This document shows positions 25,716-33,328 of a stretch of 33,328 bases of DNA, in pieces. The position numbers and the translations under genes are program-made. The notes beneath the pieces were generated by a model that saw only the letters and a program-made list of their open reading frames with translations, ran no database searches and was not told the origin of the DNA. This DNA is from Burkholderiales bacterium (GTDB lineage: Bacteria > Pseudomonadota > Gammaproteobacteria > Burkholderiales > Burkholderiaceae_C): contig CANHNO010000013.1 of NCBI GenBank assembly GCA_947462065.1, positions 1 through 33,328 of the forward strand, in the 5' to 3' direction. The number at the start of each line of letters is the position of its first letter. The first letter of the stretch is position 1.

Positions 25716-25732
25716 GGATGCGGGAGCAGTAA

Positions 25733-26818
25733 TTGGGTGCCAGTGAGCCAGGTGGGGCCACTTCTGACGCTGCGCCAGTTGAGCCGCAAATCGCTTGGTG
25801 GTGCAAATCTGAGGATTTGCGACTCGCCAGCGTTCGCATGCGTGCCGCGCTGTTGATGCCGATGCTGGCACAACGCGGCATTGCTTCTGGGTGGTTCAGA
25901 GAAAAAGACGCCTTGCGGTGCCGCTGCGTGGTGGTCAGCAAGCGATACGACGATGACACCGTGAACCAATTGCGCCGTTTCAAACGCAACGGCGGACGAC
26001 TTGTGCTGGATCTTTGTCACAACGATTTCCAGCCCAGATCGCAGCAGCAAAAACACCTCCATCGAGTCGAGAATTTGCGCTTGCTGACAACGCTGGCCGA
26101 TGTCATCGTTGCAGCGTCGGAGCCGCTCGCGCAGATCGTCACTCGAGAGTGTCCAGGTGCTGGCAAGGTCATGGTGATCGGCGACGTACCTGACTCTCTT
26201 TCAATCGTTAGAAACCCCTTCTGGGAGAGAGCTTGGAGCCGCTGGACGATTGCCCGCGAGCAGGCTCATTTGAATCGGGCGGCGCCTGACGAAGTCGCCC
26301 GACTCGTATGGTTCGGAAACGCCAACAAGCGTGGGCAACAGGATTGGGGCATGGGTGAGTTGGCGCGGATCGCTCCGATGCTGGTCGAACTGAACCGGGT
26401 CTTCCCGCTGCATCTGACGGTGATCAGCAATAACGCCCAGCGATTCAGGGAAGATATTGCTGCGCTGATGCCGGCGAGTCGGTACATCCGATGGCGCCCG
26501 TCGACCGTCGATGCCTTGTTAGGGCTGCAGCACATCGCGCTCATCCCGGCGCATCCCAATGAATTCACAGCGTGCAAGAGCGATAACCGCGTCGTTACCG
26601 CCTTGCGCGCAGGCTTAGCCGTGGTGGCCGATCCGGTGCCCAGCTACGCGCCTTATGGCGAGGTGATCCAGATCGGCTCCATGGAGGCGGGCCTGCGTCA
26701 CTACCTCGCCCACCCATCCAAGCGCATCGCAGAGTCCGCACAAGGGCAGGCGAGAGTCCTGCACCCAGGACAGACTCAGCGCATCGTGGCTCAGTGGATC
26801 GAGGCGTGCGGCTTCTGA
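25733..26818 (+). CDS. Glycosyltransferase-like protein (GT-B fold)
   Basis: A 361-residue protein that looks like a GT-B glycosyltransferase: IAWWCKSEDLRLASVRMRAA at the N-terminus, a Rossmann-like middle with DVIVAASEPLAQIV and KVMVIGDVPDS, then VWFGNANKRGQ, HLTVISNN and the C-terminal region IALIPAHPNEFTACKSDNRV, LRAGLAVVADPVPSY. Such proteins are common in capsule, O-antigen and other surface-glycan loci. A TTG start at 25733 is supported by GGGAG seven bases upstream. It lies 17 bases after the Tam41-like gene on the same strand and may be co-transcribed. Its specific substrate is unknown; base composition is slightly less GC-rich than the lipid genes. Confidence 0.65.
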   Translation: MGASEPGGATSDAAPVEPQIAWWCKSEDLRLASVRMRAALLMPMLAQRGIASGWFREKDALRCRCVVVSKRYDDDTVNQLRRFKRNGGRLVLDLCHNDFQPRSQQQKHLHRVENLRLLTTLADVIVAASEPLAQIVTRECPGAGKVMVIGDVPDSLSIVRNPFWERAWSRWTIAREQAHLNRAAPDEVARLVWFGNANKRGQQDWGMGELARIAPMLVELNRVFPLHLTVISNNAQRFREDIAALMPASRYIRWRPSTVDALLGLQHIALIPAHPNEFTACKSDNRVVTALRAGLAVVADPVPSYAPYGEVIQIGSMEAGLRHYLAHPSKRIAESAQGQARVLHPGQTQRIVAQWIEACGF

Positions 26819-27010
26819 CGGCCTGACGCTTGAGCTTCCGTGCCGATCAGGTTGTTCAGCGTGCAGGGCAGGGTGATGCTCGACCACGGAGGAAATCCAC
26901 GAAGGCATCAGCGCCACGCCTTGCAGATGCCTCACGCGGCCGCGACAAGGCATCGACCTGCCTGAGGTTTCGCGCGCTTGTGCAACAAGGCTGCGACAAC
27001 AAGCAGGCGC
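26819..27010. other. Gap between glycosyltransferase gene and pseudogene
   Basis: These 192 bases hold no convincing gene, hairpin or promoter. They may include the eroded 5' region of the pseudogene that follows. Confidence 0.4.
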
Positions 27011-27956
27011 ATGGCAACGAATTCCGCGGCTGCAAGACCGATCGCTCTACGTCTCTGCCTCAACCCTGCCTTCCGGCGAAGCCAATGCGATGCATGGGGC
27101 ACAGACGTGCGATGCGTTTGCTGAACTCGGGATCCCAGTGGAGTTGCGTGGCAATCCTGTAACCGGCGCATCGGCGGTCGCGCATTTCGGTCTGCGCAAC
27201 CGGTTTCCCATCTGCACTCCCTTCTGGTTAGGCAGCACGTTGTGGAAGGTCGGTCGCAGTCTGTATCGCCGAGCCTAGCGCGCCCCAGGGGTGCTGTACT
27301 TCGGTCGCAACCTGCCGGACATCGCGCAGCTTGGGGGCTACCCCGTTGGATTCGAGTTGCACCACCCGCCGCGCAGCGCGAAAAGCTGGCCAAGCTTCGG
27401 CGCATCGTCGAAGCCCCCGGCTTGCGGGGCCTGGTCGTCACCACCGAGAGCCTGCGGGTGGACTTGCTGGCTCGTTTTCCCGCGCTGGATGCAGCGCGCA
27501 TTCTGGTGGCACACGACGGTGTGCGTGCTGGCGCCGCCCAACGTGCGATTTCTCGGACGTTTGCCTTACGACGAAACCCAGCGCTTGCTGCCTGAATACG
27601 ACATCGCACTGGCGCCGTATGGATCGGTGGTTCGCGGCGTTCGCACGCCAGAGCATGAAAGTCTGGCCCCATGGATGTCGCCACTCAAGCTCTTCGAGTA
27701 CATGGGTGCGGGGCTGCCCATCGTCACATCGGACTTGCCAGTGCTCAAGGAAATTCTGAGTCACGAAGCAACGGCCTTGATGGTCAGCCCCGATGACCCC
27801 GCAGCGCACGCGGCGGCGATCCGCAGTCTGGCCAGGGACGGTGCGCTGAGGTTACGACCCGCACATGCAGCACAAGAGGCACTGCGCGCCTACACCTGGG
27901 AAAACTGCGCGGCGCGGATACTTGAGTTTCTCGGCGCGCGCCGCACTGCTACCTGA
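27011..27956 (+). pseudogene. Decayed GT4-type glycosyltransferase
   Basis: Glycosyltransferase-like sequence is scattered over two frames. An ATG at 27011 opens MATNSAAARPIA; the homologous N-terminus LYVSASTLPSGEANAMHGAQ continues one frame away from about 27045. An in-frame TAG at 27276-27278 interrupts between SLYRRA and RAPGVLYFGRN. After GFELHHPP (about 27366) the reading moves to another frame (REKLAKLRRIVE, VVTTESLRVDLLARFP, ILVAHDG) and returns near 27540 for NVRFLGRLPYDETQRLLPEY through to a TGA at 27954. Between the last two pieces about 100 residues usual in the family are missing. One stop, three frame changes and an internal deletion indicate a pseudogene. The C-terminal 140 codons are still intact (SPLKLFEYMGAGLPIVTSDL). 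Confidence 0.8.
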
Positions 27957-27969
27957 CCGCAGCGTCCTT

Positions 27970-29121
27970 TCAGTCTGGTGCTTGCGGCGCGACGTGGGCG
28001 CGAATCAAGTCGCAGACTTCTCGCACCGCCCCGGCTCCGCCTGAAGCAGAGCACACGTACCCCACCGAGCGTCGCACGGCCGGGACGGCATCGGCAGGGC
28101 AACACGACACGGCAACGGCCCGCAGGCCCTGCAAATCGTTCAGGTCGTCACCGATGTAGGCAGTCTGCGTGAGCGGGATCTGCCAGCGCGTGCCATGTTC
28201 GTGGAGCCAGGCGAGCTTGTCCTTCACACCAGGGAAATAGTCGGTGATGCCCAGCTTGCGCATGCGCGCAGCCACTACGGCGCTGTTCTCGGCCGTCACC
28301 ACACACACCCGCACCCCGGCATCTCGCAGCATCAGCATGCCTTTGGCGTCTCGCGTGTCGAACTTCTTGAGCGCCTCACCGTTGCCGTCGTAGTACATGC
28401 CGCCGTCAGTCAGGGTGCCGTCCACGTCGACGATCAACAGGCGGATGTTGTCGAGAGCAGGGCGCAAGCGTTGCCGCAACAGGCCTTCGATGTGAGGCCA
28501 ATCAGCAGGCTCATCGAGTTCAGCGGCGCAGCTCTCGTCCATCACATGCACGCCGATGCGACCACCCAAACGCACGCCGGTGGCGTCGAACAGCGCACGG
28601 CGGGTGTAGTAGAACGCGCCGTTTTCCATGACGGAACCGAGGAAATCCTGGCGGCGTGGCCGCTGCGAGGGGTCGTAGTTCAACGGCTGGCCGTCAGGGC
28701 GCCAGAAGAAGCGCTTCACTTCCACGCCGGTGAGCAGCGAGTCCAGCGATTCCTGTTCGAAACGGATGCGCGCAGCGCGAAAGTCTTCGGCCTGCGTCAG
28801 CGGTGAGGTGGCCTGGATCAGGGCCAGCACATCGCAGTCGATCTGGGCTGCCAATTCCTGCATCACCGATTCGCTGCTGGCGGTGTCGCTGGCGTTCTCA
28901 GGCTCTCGATCGACGACTTCGATGCGCGAACCATAACGAGCGCGCGCATCGTCCCGGATCGCCGCGGAATCGGACGCTACGTAAATCGCATCGAAGCAGT
29001 TGGAGTCCAAGGCCGCTTCTAGGCTCCAGGCGTAAAGCGGGCGCCCGGCCATCGGGCGCAGGTTCTTGCCTGGAATCGACTTCGAGCCACCGCGCAGCGG
29101 TAGCAGTGCCACCCAACGCAT
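27970..29121 (-). CDS. neuA: Acylneuraminate cytidylyltransferase fused to KdsC-like HAD phosphatase
   Basis: A 383-residue fusion. Residues 1-225 are a CMP-sugar synthetase: LLPLRGGSKSIPGKNLRPMA (6-25), ASDTASSESVMQ and LALIQATSPLTQAEDF (99-114). Residues 228-383 are a HAD phosphatase of the KdsC type, with DVDGTLTDG (232-240), a TAENS motif (276-280) and GDDLND (324-329). The fusion should dephosphorylate a nonulosonate 9-phosphate (or Kdo-like 8-phosphate) and activate the sugar with CTP to a CMP donor for glycan synthesis. The ATG at 29121 overlaps the NeuB-like stop by one base (TGATG). It converges on the glycosyltransferase pseudogene, only 13 bases away. Confidence 0.88.
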   Translation of the reverse strand: MRWVALLPLRGGSKSIPGKNLRPMAGRPLYAWSLEAALDSNCFDAIYVASDSAAIRDDARARYGSRIEVVDREPENASDTASSESVMQELAAQIDCDVLALIQATSPLTQAEDFRAARIRFEQESLDSLLTGVEVKRFFWRPDGQPLNYDPSQRPRRQDFLGSVMENGAFYYTRRALFDATGVRLGGRIGVHVMDESCAAELDEPADWPHIEGLLRQRLRPALDNIRLLIVDVDGTLTDGGMYYDGNGEALKKFDTRDAKGMLMLRDAGVRVCVVTAENSAVVAARMRKLGITDYFPGVKDKLAWLHEHGTRWQIPLTQTAYIGDDLNDLQGLRAVAVSCCPADAVPAVRRSVGYVCSASGGAGAVREVCDLIRAHVAPQAPD

Positions 29122-30008
29122 CAGCGCAGATGGACGCCAGGCAGCCGCTTGAGCTTGGCTCGCTGAGGGGCTTCGATGTCGAGAATGTCGGTCGGCTTGG
29201 CCGTCAGCGCACTGGCCACGGCGCGCAGATCGCGCACCAGCTTGCGCAAGCCATCCGGCTCCAGCGAGGCCGAGTGATCGGTGCCCTTCCAGGTGCGGTC
29301 GAGTGTGAAATGCCGCTCCACCCAATTGGCGCCCAAGGTCAACGCTGCGCTGTCAACCGCGATGCCGAGGTGGTGTCCGGAGAAACCGATGTCCTGAACG
29401 CGGTGGGCATACAGATCGCGCAGGCGCGCCACTTCGAGCAGACACACCTGATCGAAAGGTACCGGATAGCCCGAGGTGCAGGCATACAACACGACACGGT
29501 TCTGGACGCCCAGTCGCTCGAACAGGGAGACGATGCTTTCCTGTTCGTCAGGCGTCGTCATGCCAAGTGAGAGATGGATCTCGCCCTCGTATTCGCGGGC
29601 CAGGAAGTCCAGCATGTCGAAGTGCAGGTTGCAGGCGGAAGGAACTTTCAGCATCGGTGGGTTCAGCGAGGCCATCTCCTGGGCGGATGTCATGTCCCAG
29701 ACCGAAGTGGAGTAGCCGATGCCGAACTCTTCGCACCAGCGCTGGATTCGACGGTGTTGTTCGATATCGAACTCGAGGAATTCACGGTGCGCGCCGTAGG
29801 TGTCGCCGTAGCTGTGGACGGGATTGGGGTGCGGTGCGTTGTATTCCTCTGGCGTCAGCAGTTCATGGTTGCAGCGCTTCTGGAACTTGACGAAATCGGC
29901 CTTGGCAAATCGTGCCGCCGATTCGATCAGGTCGCGGGCGATGCTCATGTCGCCTTTGTGATTGCAGCCGATTTCAGCGATGACGCGGGGACGTGGTCGA
30001 TGACTCAC
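29121..30008 (-). CDS. neuB: NeuB-like nonulosonate synthase, short form lacking the SAF domain
   Basis: A 295-residue TIM-barrel enzyme condensing phosphoenolpyruvate with a hexosamine-derived aldehyde. Motifs: VIAEIGCNHKGDMSIARDLI near the N-terminus, DFVKFQKR, STSVWDMTSAQEM, KVPSACN, LSLGMTT, GFSGHHLG and VERHFTLDRTWKGTDHSASL. Typical NeuB proteins have about 340-350 residues with a C-terminal antifreeze-like SAF domain; here the chain ends after the barrel. The GTG at 30008 overlaps the upstream stop as GTGA and gives the natural N-terminus, over a long in-frame extension to 30317. The product may be sialic acid, legionaminic acid or a related sugar; no NeuC or Leg/Pse precursor gene is in the window. 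Confidence 0.85.
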   Translation of the reverse strand: MSHRPRPRVIAEIGCNHKGDMSIARDLIESAARFAKADFVKFQKRCNHELLTPEEYNAPHPNPVHSYGDTYGAHREFLEFDIEQHRRIQRWCEEFGIGYSTSVWDMTSAQEMASLNPPMLKVPSACNLHFDMLDFLAREYEGEIHLSLGMTTPDEQESIVSLFERLGVQNRVVLYACTSGYPVPFDQVCLLEVARLRDLYAHRVQDIGFSGHHLGIAVDSAALTLGANWVERHFTLDRTWKGTDHSASLEPDGLRKLVRDLRAVASALTAKPTDILDIEAPQRAKLKRLPGVHLR

Positions 30009-31477
30009 AAACTGACTCCTTGGTGATGGATGCTGATGCCCGGTGAACTGGCTGCCTTGCCCCGCGCGTGTTCCAGGCGGGACGCGGCTTCGGGGTCGTG
30101 GATGCGAAACACGTAGGGTGAGTGGGCCACCGCTCGCACGCCACCGAAGCGACCCAATTCGTTGCCGAACCGTGCAATGCGGGCGTTCAACTCCTGCGCA
30201 GTCACGCCCGGGAAGCGGTGCGCATGGTACGCCGCGCTGTTGCGATGGTGGGGGCGCAGGCTGTTGATGCGCTTGGTGGCGGTTCTCGTCTGAGATGCCA
30301 ACCAGGTCTTTATCCACGGCAGCGTGGCCGGCCGTGGTGGCGCGCGATCAGCGTAGCCGTTGGCAACCAACACGTCCATCACACGGTCACAGGCCAGGGG
30401 GCCCTCTGTGGCGGCCAGATGTCGGTTGAAAAGCCGGTCCCGCGTAGCGCTGTCCACCGCGCCACGGCGACCATCGAGCACCTCGGCCAGCGCTTCGCGC
30501 ACCGCGTCAGGCGTGCGCGCGCCATGGCTCAGTCCGTTGGGCAGGTGGTAGTCGTAGATGTCGGACGTCACGGGCATGTAGCTCACGGCCGGCGTGCCCA
30601 GCACGCTGGCCTCGACGGCGGTGGTACACCCGTTGTGCAGCAGCACGCGCGCGGCCATCAGCCATGGCACCACGTTGCCTTCGTGCGCGACCTCGACCTG
30701 CGGGCTGCCAGCCAGGAGGTGTCGCCACACATCGTGGTTCTCCGAGGGGTGTGGCCGCAGCACGATGCGATGGTTCGGGAACCAATCGGCCAGTTGGGGC
30801 AAGAGTGCGCGGAAGTGGTCGCAGATGGCCTGCTGGTGCGCGGCCATGCCAACTGCGAACCCGGTACTCATGCCCAGGCCGGTGCGGCTGACCTGCGGCT
30901 GGCCCTGCGCATCGCGCTCGATCAGATTCAGGGCGGGGACAAAGTTGTTGACGAACGAAAAATTGGTGTTGATGAGGATGAAGTCCCCATAGCGCTTCTT
31001 GATGGCCGTCACCTCGGGCGCGAAATAGCCGCGCAATTCGGGTCGCAGCAGATCAATGCGCGGGTTGCCCGTCACATGCAACGGTGCGCCGCTGTAGCCG
31101 GGGTAGCTGGCGAAGAACTCGGCGTCGTCTGCACCCCAGGCAAACACGCGGTCGATGACCTTGAAGGTGTCCTCCGAATAGCGCCAGTCGTAGTACTCGG
31201 GCGAGTTGTAGCGGACCAGGCTCTCTTCGTCCCAGGCCACGATGTCGTGCCCAAAGCCATGGATCAAATTCAGTGAGCGCTTGCTCAGGGAGCGCATGCT
31301 CTTGGCCAGAAACAAGCCGCGCGGCAGCGAGGGCATCACGAAATTGACGTACGTGCGTGAACCCAGCACCACCGGGAAGCCGCGCTCGGCCGCTGCACAA
31401 GCCAGCAGCAGCTTGGCGTCGAGTTCACGCACCTGGTTCTCGACTGGAATGATGAATGTGGAGGGACTGAACGTCAT
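30005..31477 (-). CDS. Surface carbohydrate biosynthesis protein, GT-B/glycerophosphotransferase-like
   Basis: A protein of about 490 residues whose N-terminus FIIPVENQVRELDAKLLLAC is typical of the surface carbohydrate biosynthesis proteins found beside nonulosonate genes. Further landmarks are LIHGFGHDIVAWDEESLVRY, HVTGNPRIDLLRPE, RIVLRPHPSENHDVWRHLLA and LLHNGCTTAVEASVLGTPAV, which resembles the C-terminal donor site of CDP-glycerol glycerophosphotransferases and GT-B enzymes. It is probably a transferase acting on a nonulosonate-containing surface glycan. Three in-frame ATGs (31531, 31492, 31477) are possible; 31477 fits family N-termini best but none has a clear Shine-Dalgarno. It heads the three-gene operon with NeuB and the NeuA fusion. 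Confidence 0.72.
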   Translation of the reverse strand: MTFSPSTFIIPVENQVRELDAKLLLACAAAERGFPVVLGSRTYVNFVMPSLPRGLFLAKSMRSLSKRSLNLIHGFGHDIVAWDEESLVRYNSPEYYDWRYSEDTFKVIDRVFAWGADDAEFFASYPGYSGAPLHVTGNPRIDLLRPELRGYFAPEVTAIKKRYGDFILINTNFSFVNNFVPALNLIERDAQGQPQVSRTGLGMSTGFAVGMAAHQQAICDHFRALLPQLADWFPNHRIVLRPHPSENHDVWRHLLAGSPQVEVAHEGNVVPWLMAARVLLHNGCTTAVEASVLGTPAVSYMPVTSDIYDYHLPNGLSHGARTPDAVREALAEVLDGRRGAVDSATRDRLFNRHLAATEGPLACDRVMDVLVANGYADRAPPRPATLPWIKTWLASQTRTATKRINSLRPHHRNSAAYHAHRFPGVTAQELNARIARFGNELGRFGGVRAVAHSPYVFRIHDPEAASRLEHARGKAASSPGISIHHQGVSL

Positions 31478-31703
31478 GAGCTGATGGGGCATCTGTCTAC
31501 GCTGCTGGAGGGCGCCCGTGTCACCATGCACCGAGGAAACGCCCCAATCGCCGTCAATGGACGATCAGTGTTGTCTTCCTGGCAGCTCCTAAAACGTAAC
31601 GGATCGTAACGAATCATAACGACGCCCAGCGCCAGCGCCCAGTCCATGGCGCGCCACCGGTAGGGGCGTTCGACACATGCAGCAGCCGCTGCAATTTCGC
31701 CGA
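31478..31703. promoter_or_regulatory. Control region upstream of the nonulosonate operon
   Basis: This gap of 226 bases lies upstream of the minus-strand nonulosonate operon and downstream of the SDR gene. It includes an AT-richer patch around 31590-31624 with three 10-base direct repeats (listed separately). On the minus strand this patch contains TATGAT, a plausible -10 box; no good -35 is seen. Confidence 0.4.
31595..31624. repeat. Three 10-base helical-phase direct repeats
   Basis: CGTAACGGAT (31595-31604), CGTAACGAAT (31605-31614) and CATAACGACG (31615-31624) follow one another without spacing; the core C-R-TAACG is kept in all three. A 10-base period places the units on the same face of the helix, as in many activator or repressor sites. 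They lie about 120-150 bases upstream of the nonulosonate operon start. Confidence 0.6.
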
Positions 31704-32696
31704 TCACAGCCACGATCGGGCCCGGTACCAAGCCACCGCGTCGGCAAAGCCCGTGTCGAGGTCGAACTGTGGCGCCCAATCCGGCACTTTGGCCAACTCG
31801 CTGGCTGACACCGACCAGTCTTCGTGACGCAGCTCGCGCAGCTTTTGTGAGTTGAGCATGTTCGCCACGCCCAGCCTGCGGCCTGCGTCGCCGACCAGTG
31901 CCACTGCGCGTAGCAGTGTCTGCGGTGCACGAACCAGCCGCGCGCGCTCGTTGCCAACCGCCCGCGCCGCCGCGCCCAGCACTTCGTCCCAGCGGTACCC
32001 TTCGGGCCGCGCATCGGCAGCGGTCAGCACCTGCCCGCGCGGTGCAACGGTGGCCAGGCGTTCGATCAGGCGCACCAGATCGTCGACATGGATCATCGCC
32101 GCGCGTGCGCTTGCCGAACCTAGCAAGGGCACCAGGCGCTGCCGGGCGAGCTGAAAAAACACCAGTGTTTCGCGGTCGCCCGGGCCATACACCGCAGGCG
32201 GTCGCAGTACTGTCGCGCGTTCGCCCAGCATCGCTCGCGCCGCATCCTCGCCCGCGCGCTTGCTGGCGGCGTAATCGGAGAGCAGGGGCTCGCGCGCGGC
32301 GAGGCTGGACACATGCAGGAAGTGCGCGGTTGGGGCCACGCGTTGCACAGCCTCGGCAAGCGCCCGCGTGCCATCGCGGTTGATCTTGAAGAATTCGCTC
32401 CGATCCGCAGCCTTGATGAGACCGGCGACATGGATCACCACCCCTGCGCCGTCGACCAACTGCGCCAATGCTGATGCATCGGCCAGAGAACCTGCCACCA
32501 CTTGCGCGCTGCGGCTGCGCCACTCATCGATGCTGGGCTCACTGCGCAGCAGCAGCCGTACCGACCAGCCCCGGCTGATCAGCAGCCGCACCAGGTGCTG
32601 ACCGATGAAACCGCTGGCCCCGGTCACGGCGGCCAGCGGCGCAGGCCCATGAGTATTCGCAAACTGAATCGGTTGAGGGGCTTGGGAGGCGGTCAT
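31704..32696 (-). CDS. Extended SDR (NAD-dependent epimerase/dehydratase); candidate ceramide-pathway reductase
   Basis: A 330-residue extended short-chain dehydrogenase. The nucleotide-binding motif is VTGASGFIGQHLV (24-36), a catalytic Ser lies in HVSSLAA (129-135) and the Tyr-Lys pair is YAASK (142-146). The C-terminus reads LRELRHEDWSVSASELAKVP and ends GFADAVAWYRARSWL. In Caulobacter the ceramide reductase CerR is an SDR of this epimerase type, so this gene is a candidate for the 3-keto reduction otherwise missing here. It could equally be a sugar epimerase or reductase for the surrounding glycan genes. The ATG at 32696 (MTASQAP) is likely; an extension to 32750 would use most of the gap to the divergent gene. 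Confidence 0.78.
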   Translation of the reverse strand: MTASQAPQPIQFANTHGPAPLAAVTGASGFIGQHLVRLLISRGWSVRLLLRSEPSIDEWRSRSAQVVAGSLADASALAQLVDGAGVVIHVAGLIKAADRSEFFKINRDGTRALAEAVQRVAPTAHFLHVSSLAAREPLLSDYAASKRAGEDAARAMLGERATVLRPPAVYGPGDRETLVFFQLARQRLVPLLGSASARAAMIHVDDLVRLIERLATVAPRGQVLTAADARPEGYRWDEVLGAAARAVGNERARLVRAPQTLLRAVALVGDAGRRLGVANMLNSQKLRELRHEDWSVSASELAKVPDWAPQFDLDTGFADAVAWYRARSWL

Positions 32697-32776
32697 CGAA
32701 TGGGAGGGGCCTGTGACTGAGCTGCCAGTGGCTGCGCATATCGTCCTCATAGAATAACTTCTCGCAGCATCACGAC
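32697..32776. promoter_or_regulatory. Divergent gap between SDR and glycosyltransferase-like gene
   Basis: These 80 bases separate two divergent starts. On the plus strand TAGAAT (32750-32755) could be a -10 box for the rightward gene, about 20 bases before its ATG; no matching -35 is clear. Confidence 0.3.
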
Positions 32777-33328
32777 ATGCGCAATACCGTTTTCATCCAC
32801 ACCAACCCGAAGCAGGTGATTGGCGCACTGGTGGCGCAACATGCGCTGCGTCGGTACAGCCCAGCACCCGAGCGTTTCGAGGTGCGCATTCTGCAAACTA
32901 CCGATTTCCCGGCTTTGCGGCGCTTCGAAGGGCGCCGCTATCTGCGCGAGGGGCGACAGGCGGTTTGGCTTAACGATGACTTGCAATCCTTCACGCCGCT
33001 GCGCTTTGCCGTGCCCGAAGCGATGGGCTACGCAGGCCGTGCCGTGCTCATCGATCCCGATGTTTTCGCGCTAGGCGACATCAACGAACTGCTGGAGCGC
33101 GACATGGGTGCCGCGGCGGTCATGGCGCGCCAGATGGACGGAGACTTTCGCCGCCCGCTCCACTTTGCCTCGAGCGTGATGTTGCTCGACTGCGCCCGTC
33201 TGACGCACTGGCAGTGGGAGGCCGACTTCGAGCGGGTGTTCCGCAGCGAACGCGACTACCGCGACTGGATGTGGCTGTTGCTCGAACCGCCCAGCAGCGT
33301 GGCGCCACTGGAGTCGGTCTGGAACGAC
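32777..33328 (+). CDS. Glycosyltransferase-like protein, 5' part (cut by right edge)
   Basis: An open frame of 184 codons from the ATG at 32777 to the window edge with no stop. The product begins MRNTVFIHTNPKQVIGALVA and contains NDDLQSFTPLRFAVPEAMGY, AVLIDPDVFALGDINELLER and SSVMLLDCARLTHW. The DPDVF followed by GDI resembles the DxD-containing nucleotide-sugar site of GT8-like or other GT-A glycosyltransferases, and LDC is a common follow-up block. It is divergent to the SDR gene and probably belongs to the surface-glycan region. The missing 3' end prevents a firm family call. Confidence 0.65.
   Translation, partial: MRNTVFIHTNPKQVIGALVAQHALRRYSPAPERFEVRILQTTDFPALRRFEGRRYLREGRQAVWLNDDLQSFTPLRFAVPEAMGYAGRAVLIDPDVFALGDINELLERDMGAAAVMARQMDGDFRRPLHFASSVMLLDCARLTHWQWEADFERVFRSERDYRDWMWLLLEPPSSVAPLESVWND

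Noticed and set aside
27242-27595. Intact small gene in the pseudogene region
   Set aside because: Only its middle matches glycosyltransferase sequence; the rest is out-of-frame reading of the same decayed gene.
30122-31276. A 384-codon plus-strand frame opposite the surface carbohydrate gene
   Set aside because: Product is His/Arg/Gln-rich without domains, while the minus strand encodes a recognisable family.

Overview
The window is GC-rich, densely packed DNA with ATGA/GTGA/TGATG stop-start overlaps, typical of a proteobacterial chromosome. The MoxR-DUF58-DUF4381-BatABCD order and the Pat-like GNAT end at the left edge suggest a Gamma- or Betaproteobacterium, perhaps near the Xanthomonadales. 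This placement is inference; no rRNA, tRNA or other marker is present. I saw no CRISPR array, prophage or insertion sequence.

Left part (1-8155): the 3' end of a GNAT acetyltransferase gene, a 761-base non-coding stretch built from inverted repeats and hairpins, then a seven-gene minus-strand operon: moxR, DUF58, DUF4381, batA, batB, batC (TPR), batD.

Central part (8331-25715): what looks like a bacterial sphingolipid gene cluster. A minus-strand unit encodes a fatty acyl-AMP ligase, a free acyl carrier protein and a serine palmitoyltransferase-like enzyme. Next to it are a second acyl-AMP ligase fused to its own carrier domain and a cytochrome P450; a divergent pair encodes an Sfp-type phosphopantetheinyl transferase and a sugar/choline-phosphate-type nucleotidyltransferase. 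A seven-gene minus-strand operon (23542 to 16718) follows: metallophosphoesterase, HIT protein, two LptF/LptG-type permeases, a CDP-alcohol phosphatidyltransferase, a bacterial ceramide synthase (bCerS-like) and a MobA-like nucleotidyltransferase. Divergent to it are a second CDP-alcohol phosphatidyltransferase and a Tam41-like nucleotidyltransferase. Read together: activate and load the acyl chain, condense it with serine, N-acylate, attach a phospho-headgroup through CDP chemistry, and possibly export the lipid through an Lpt-like route. A possible 3-ketosphinganine/ceramide reductase (extended SDR) lies at 31704-32696.

Right part (25733-33328): envelope glycan genes: a glycosyltransferase, a decayed glycosyltransferase pseudogene, a three-gene nonulosonate-type operon (surface carbohydrate protein, NeuB-like synthase lacking the SAF domain, NeuA-KdsC fusion), the SDR, and a glycosyltransferase-like gene cut by the right edge.

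The most notable point is the co-location of core ceramide synthesis with two paralogous CDP-alcohol transferases, a Tam41-like enzyme, an extra LptF/G pair and a P450/acyl-ligase-ACP module. This looks like a fairly complete, and in its headgroup and transport steps probably uncharacterised, phosphosphingolipid locus. All functions are inferred from sequence.
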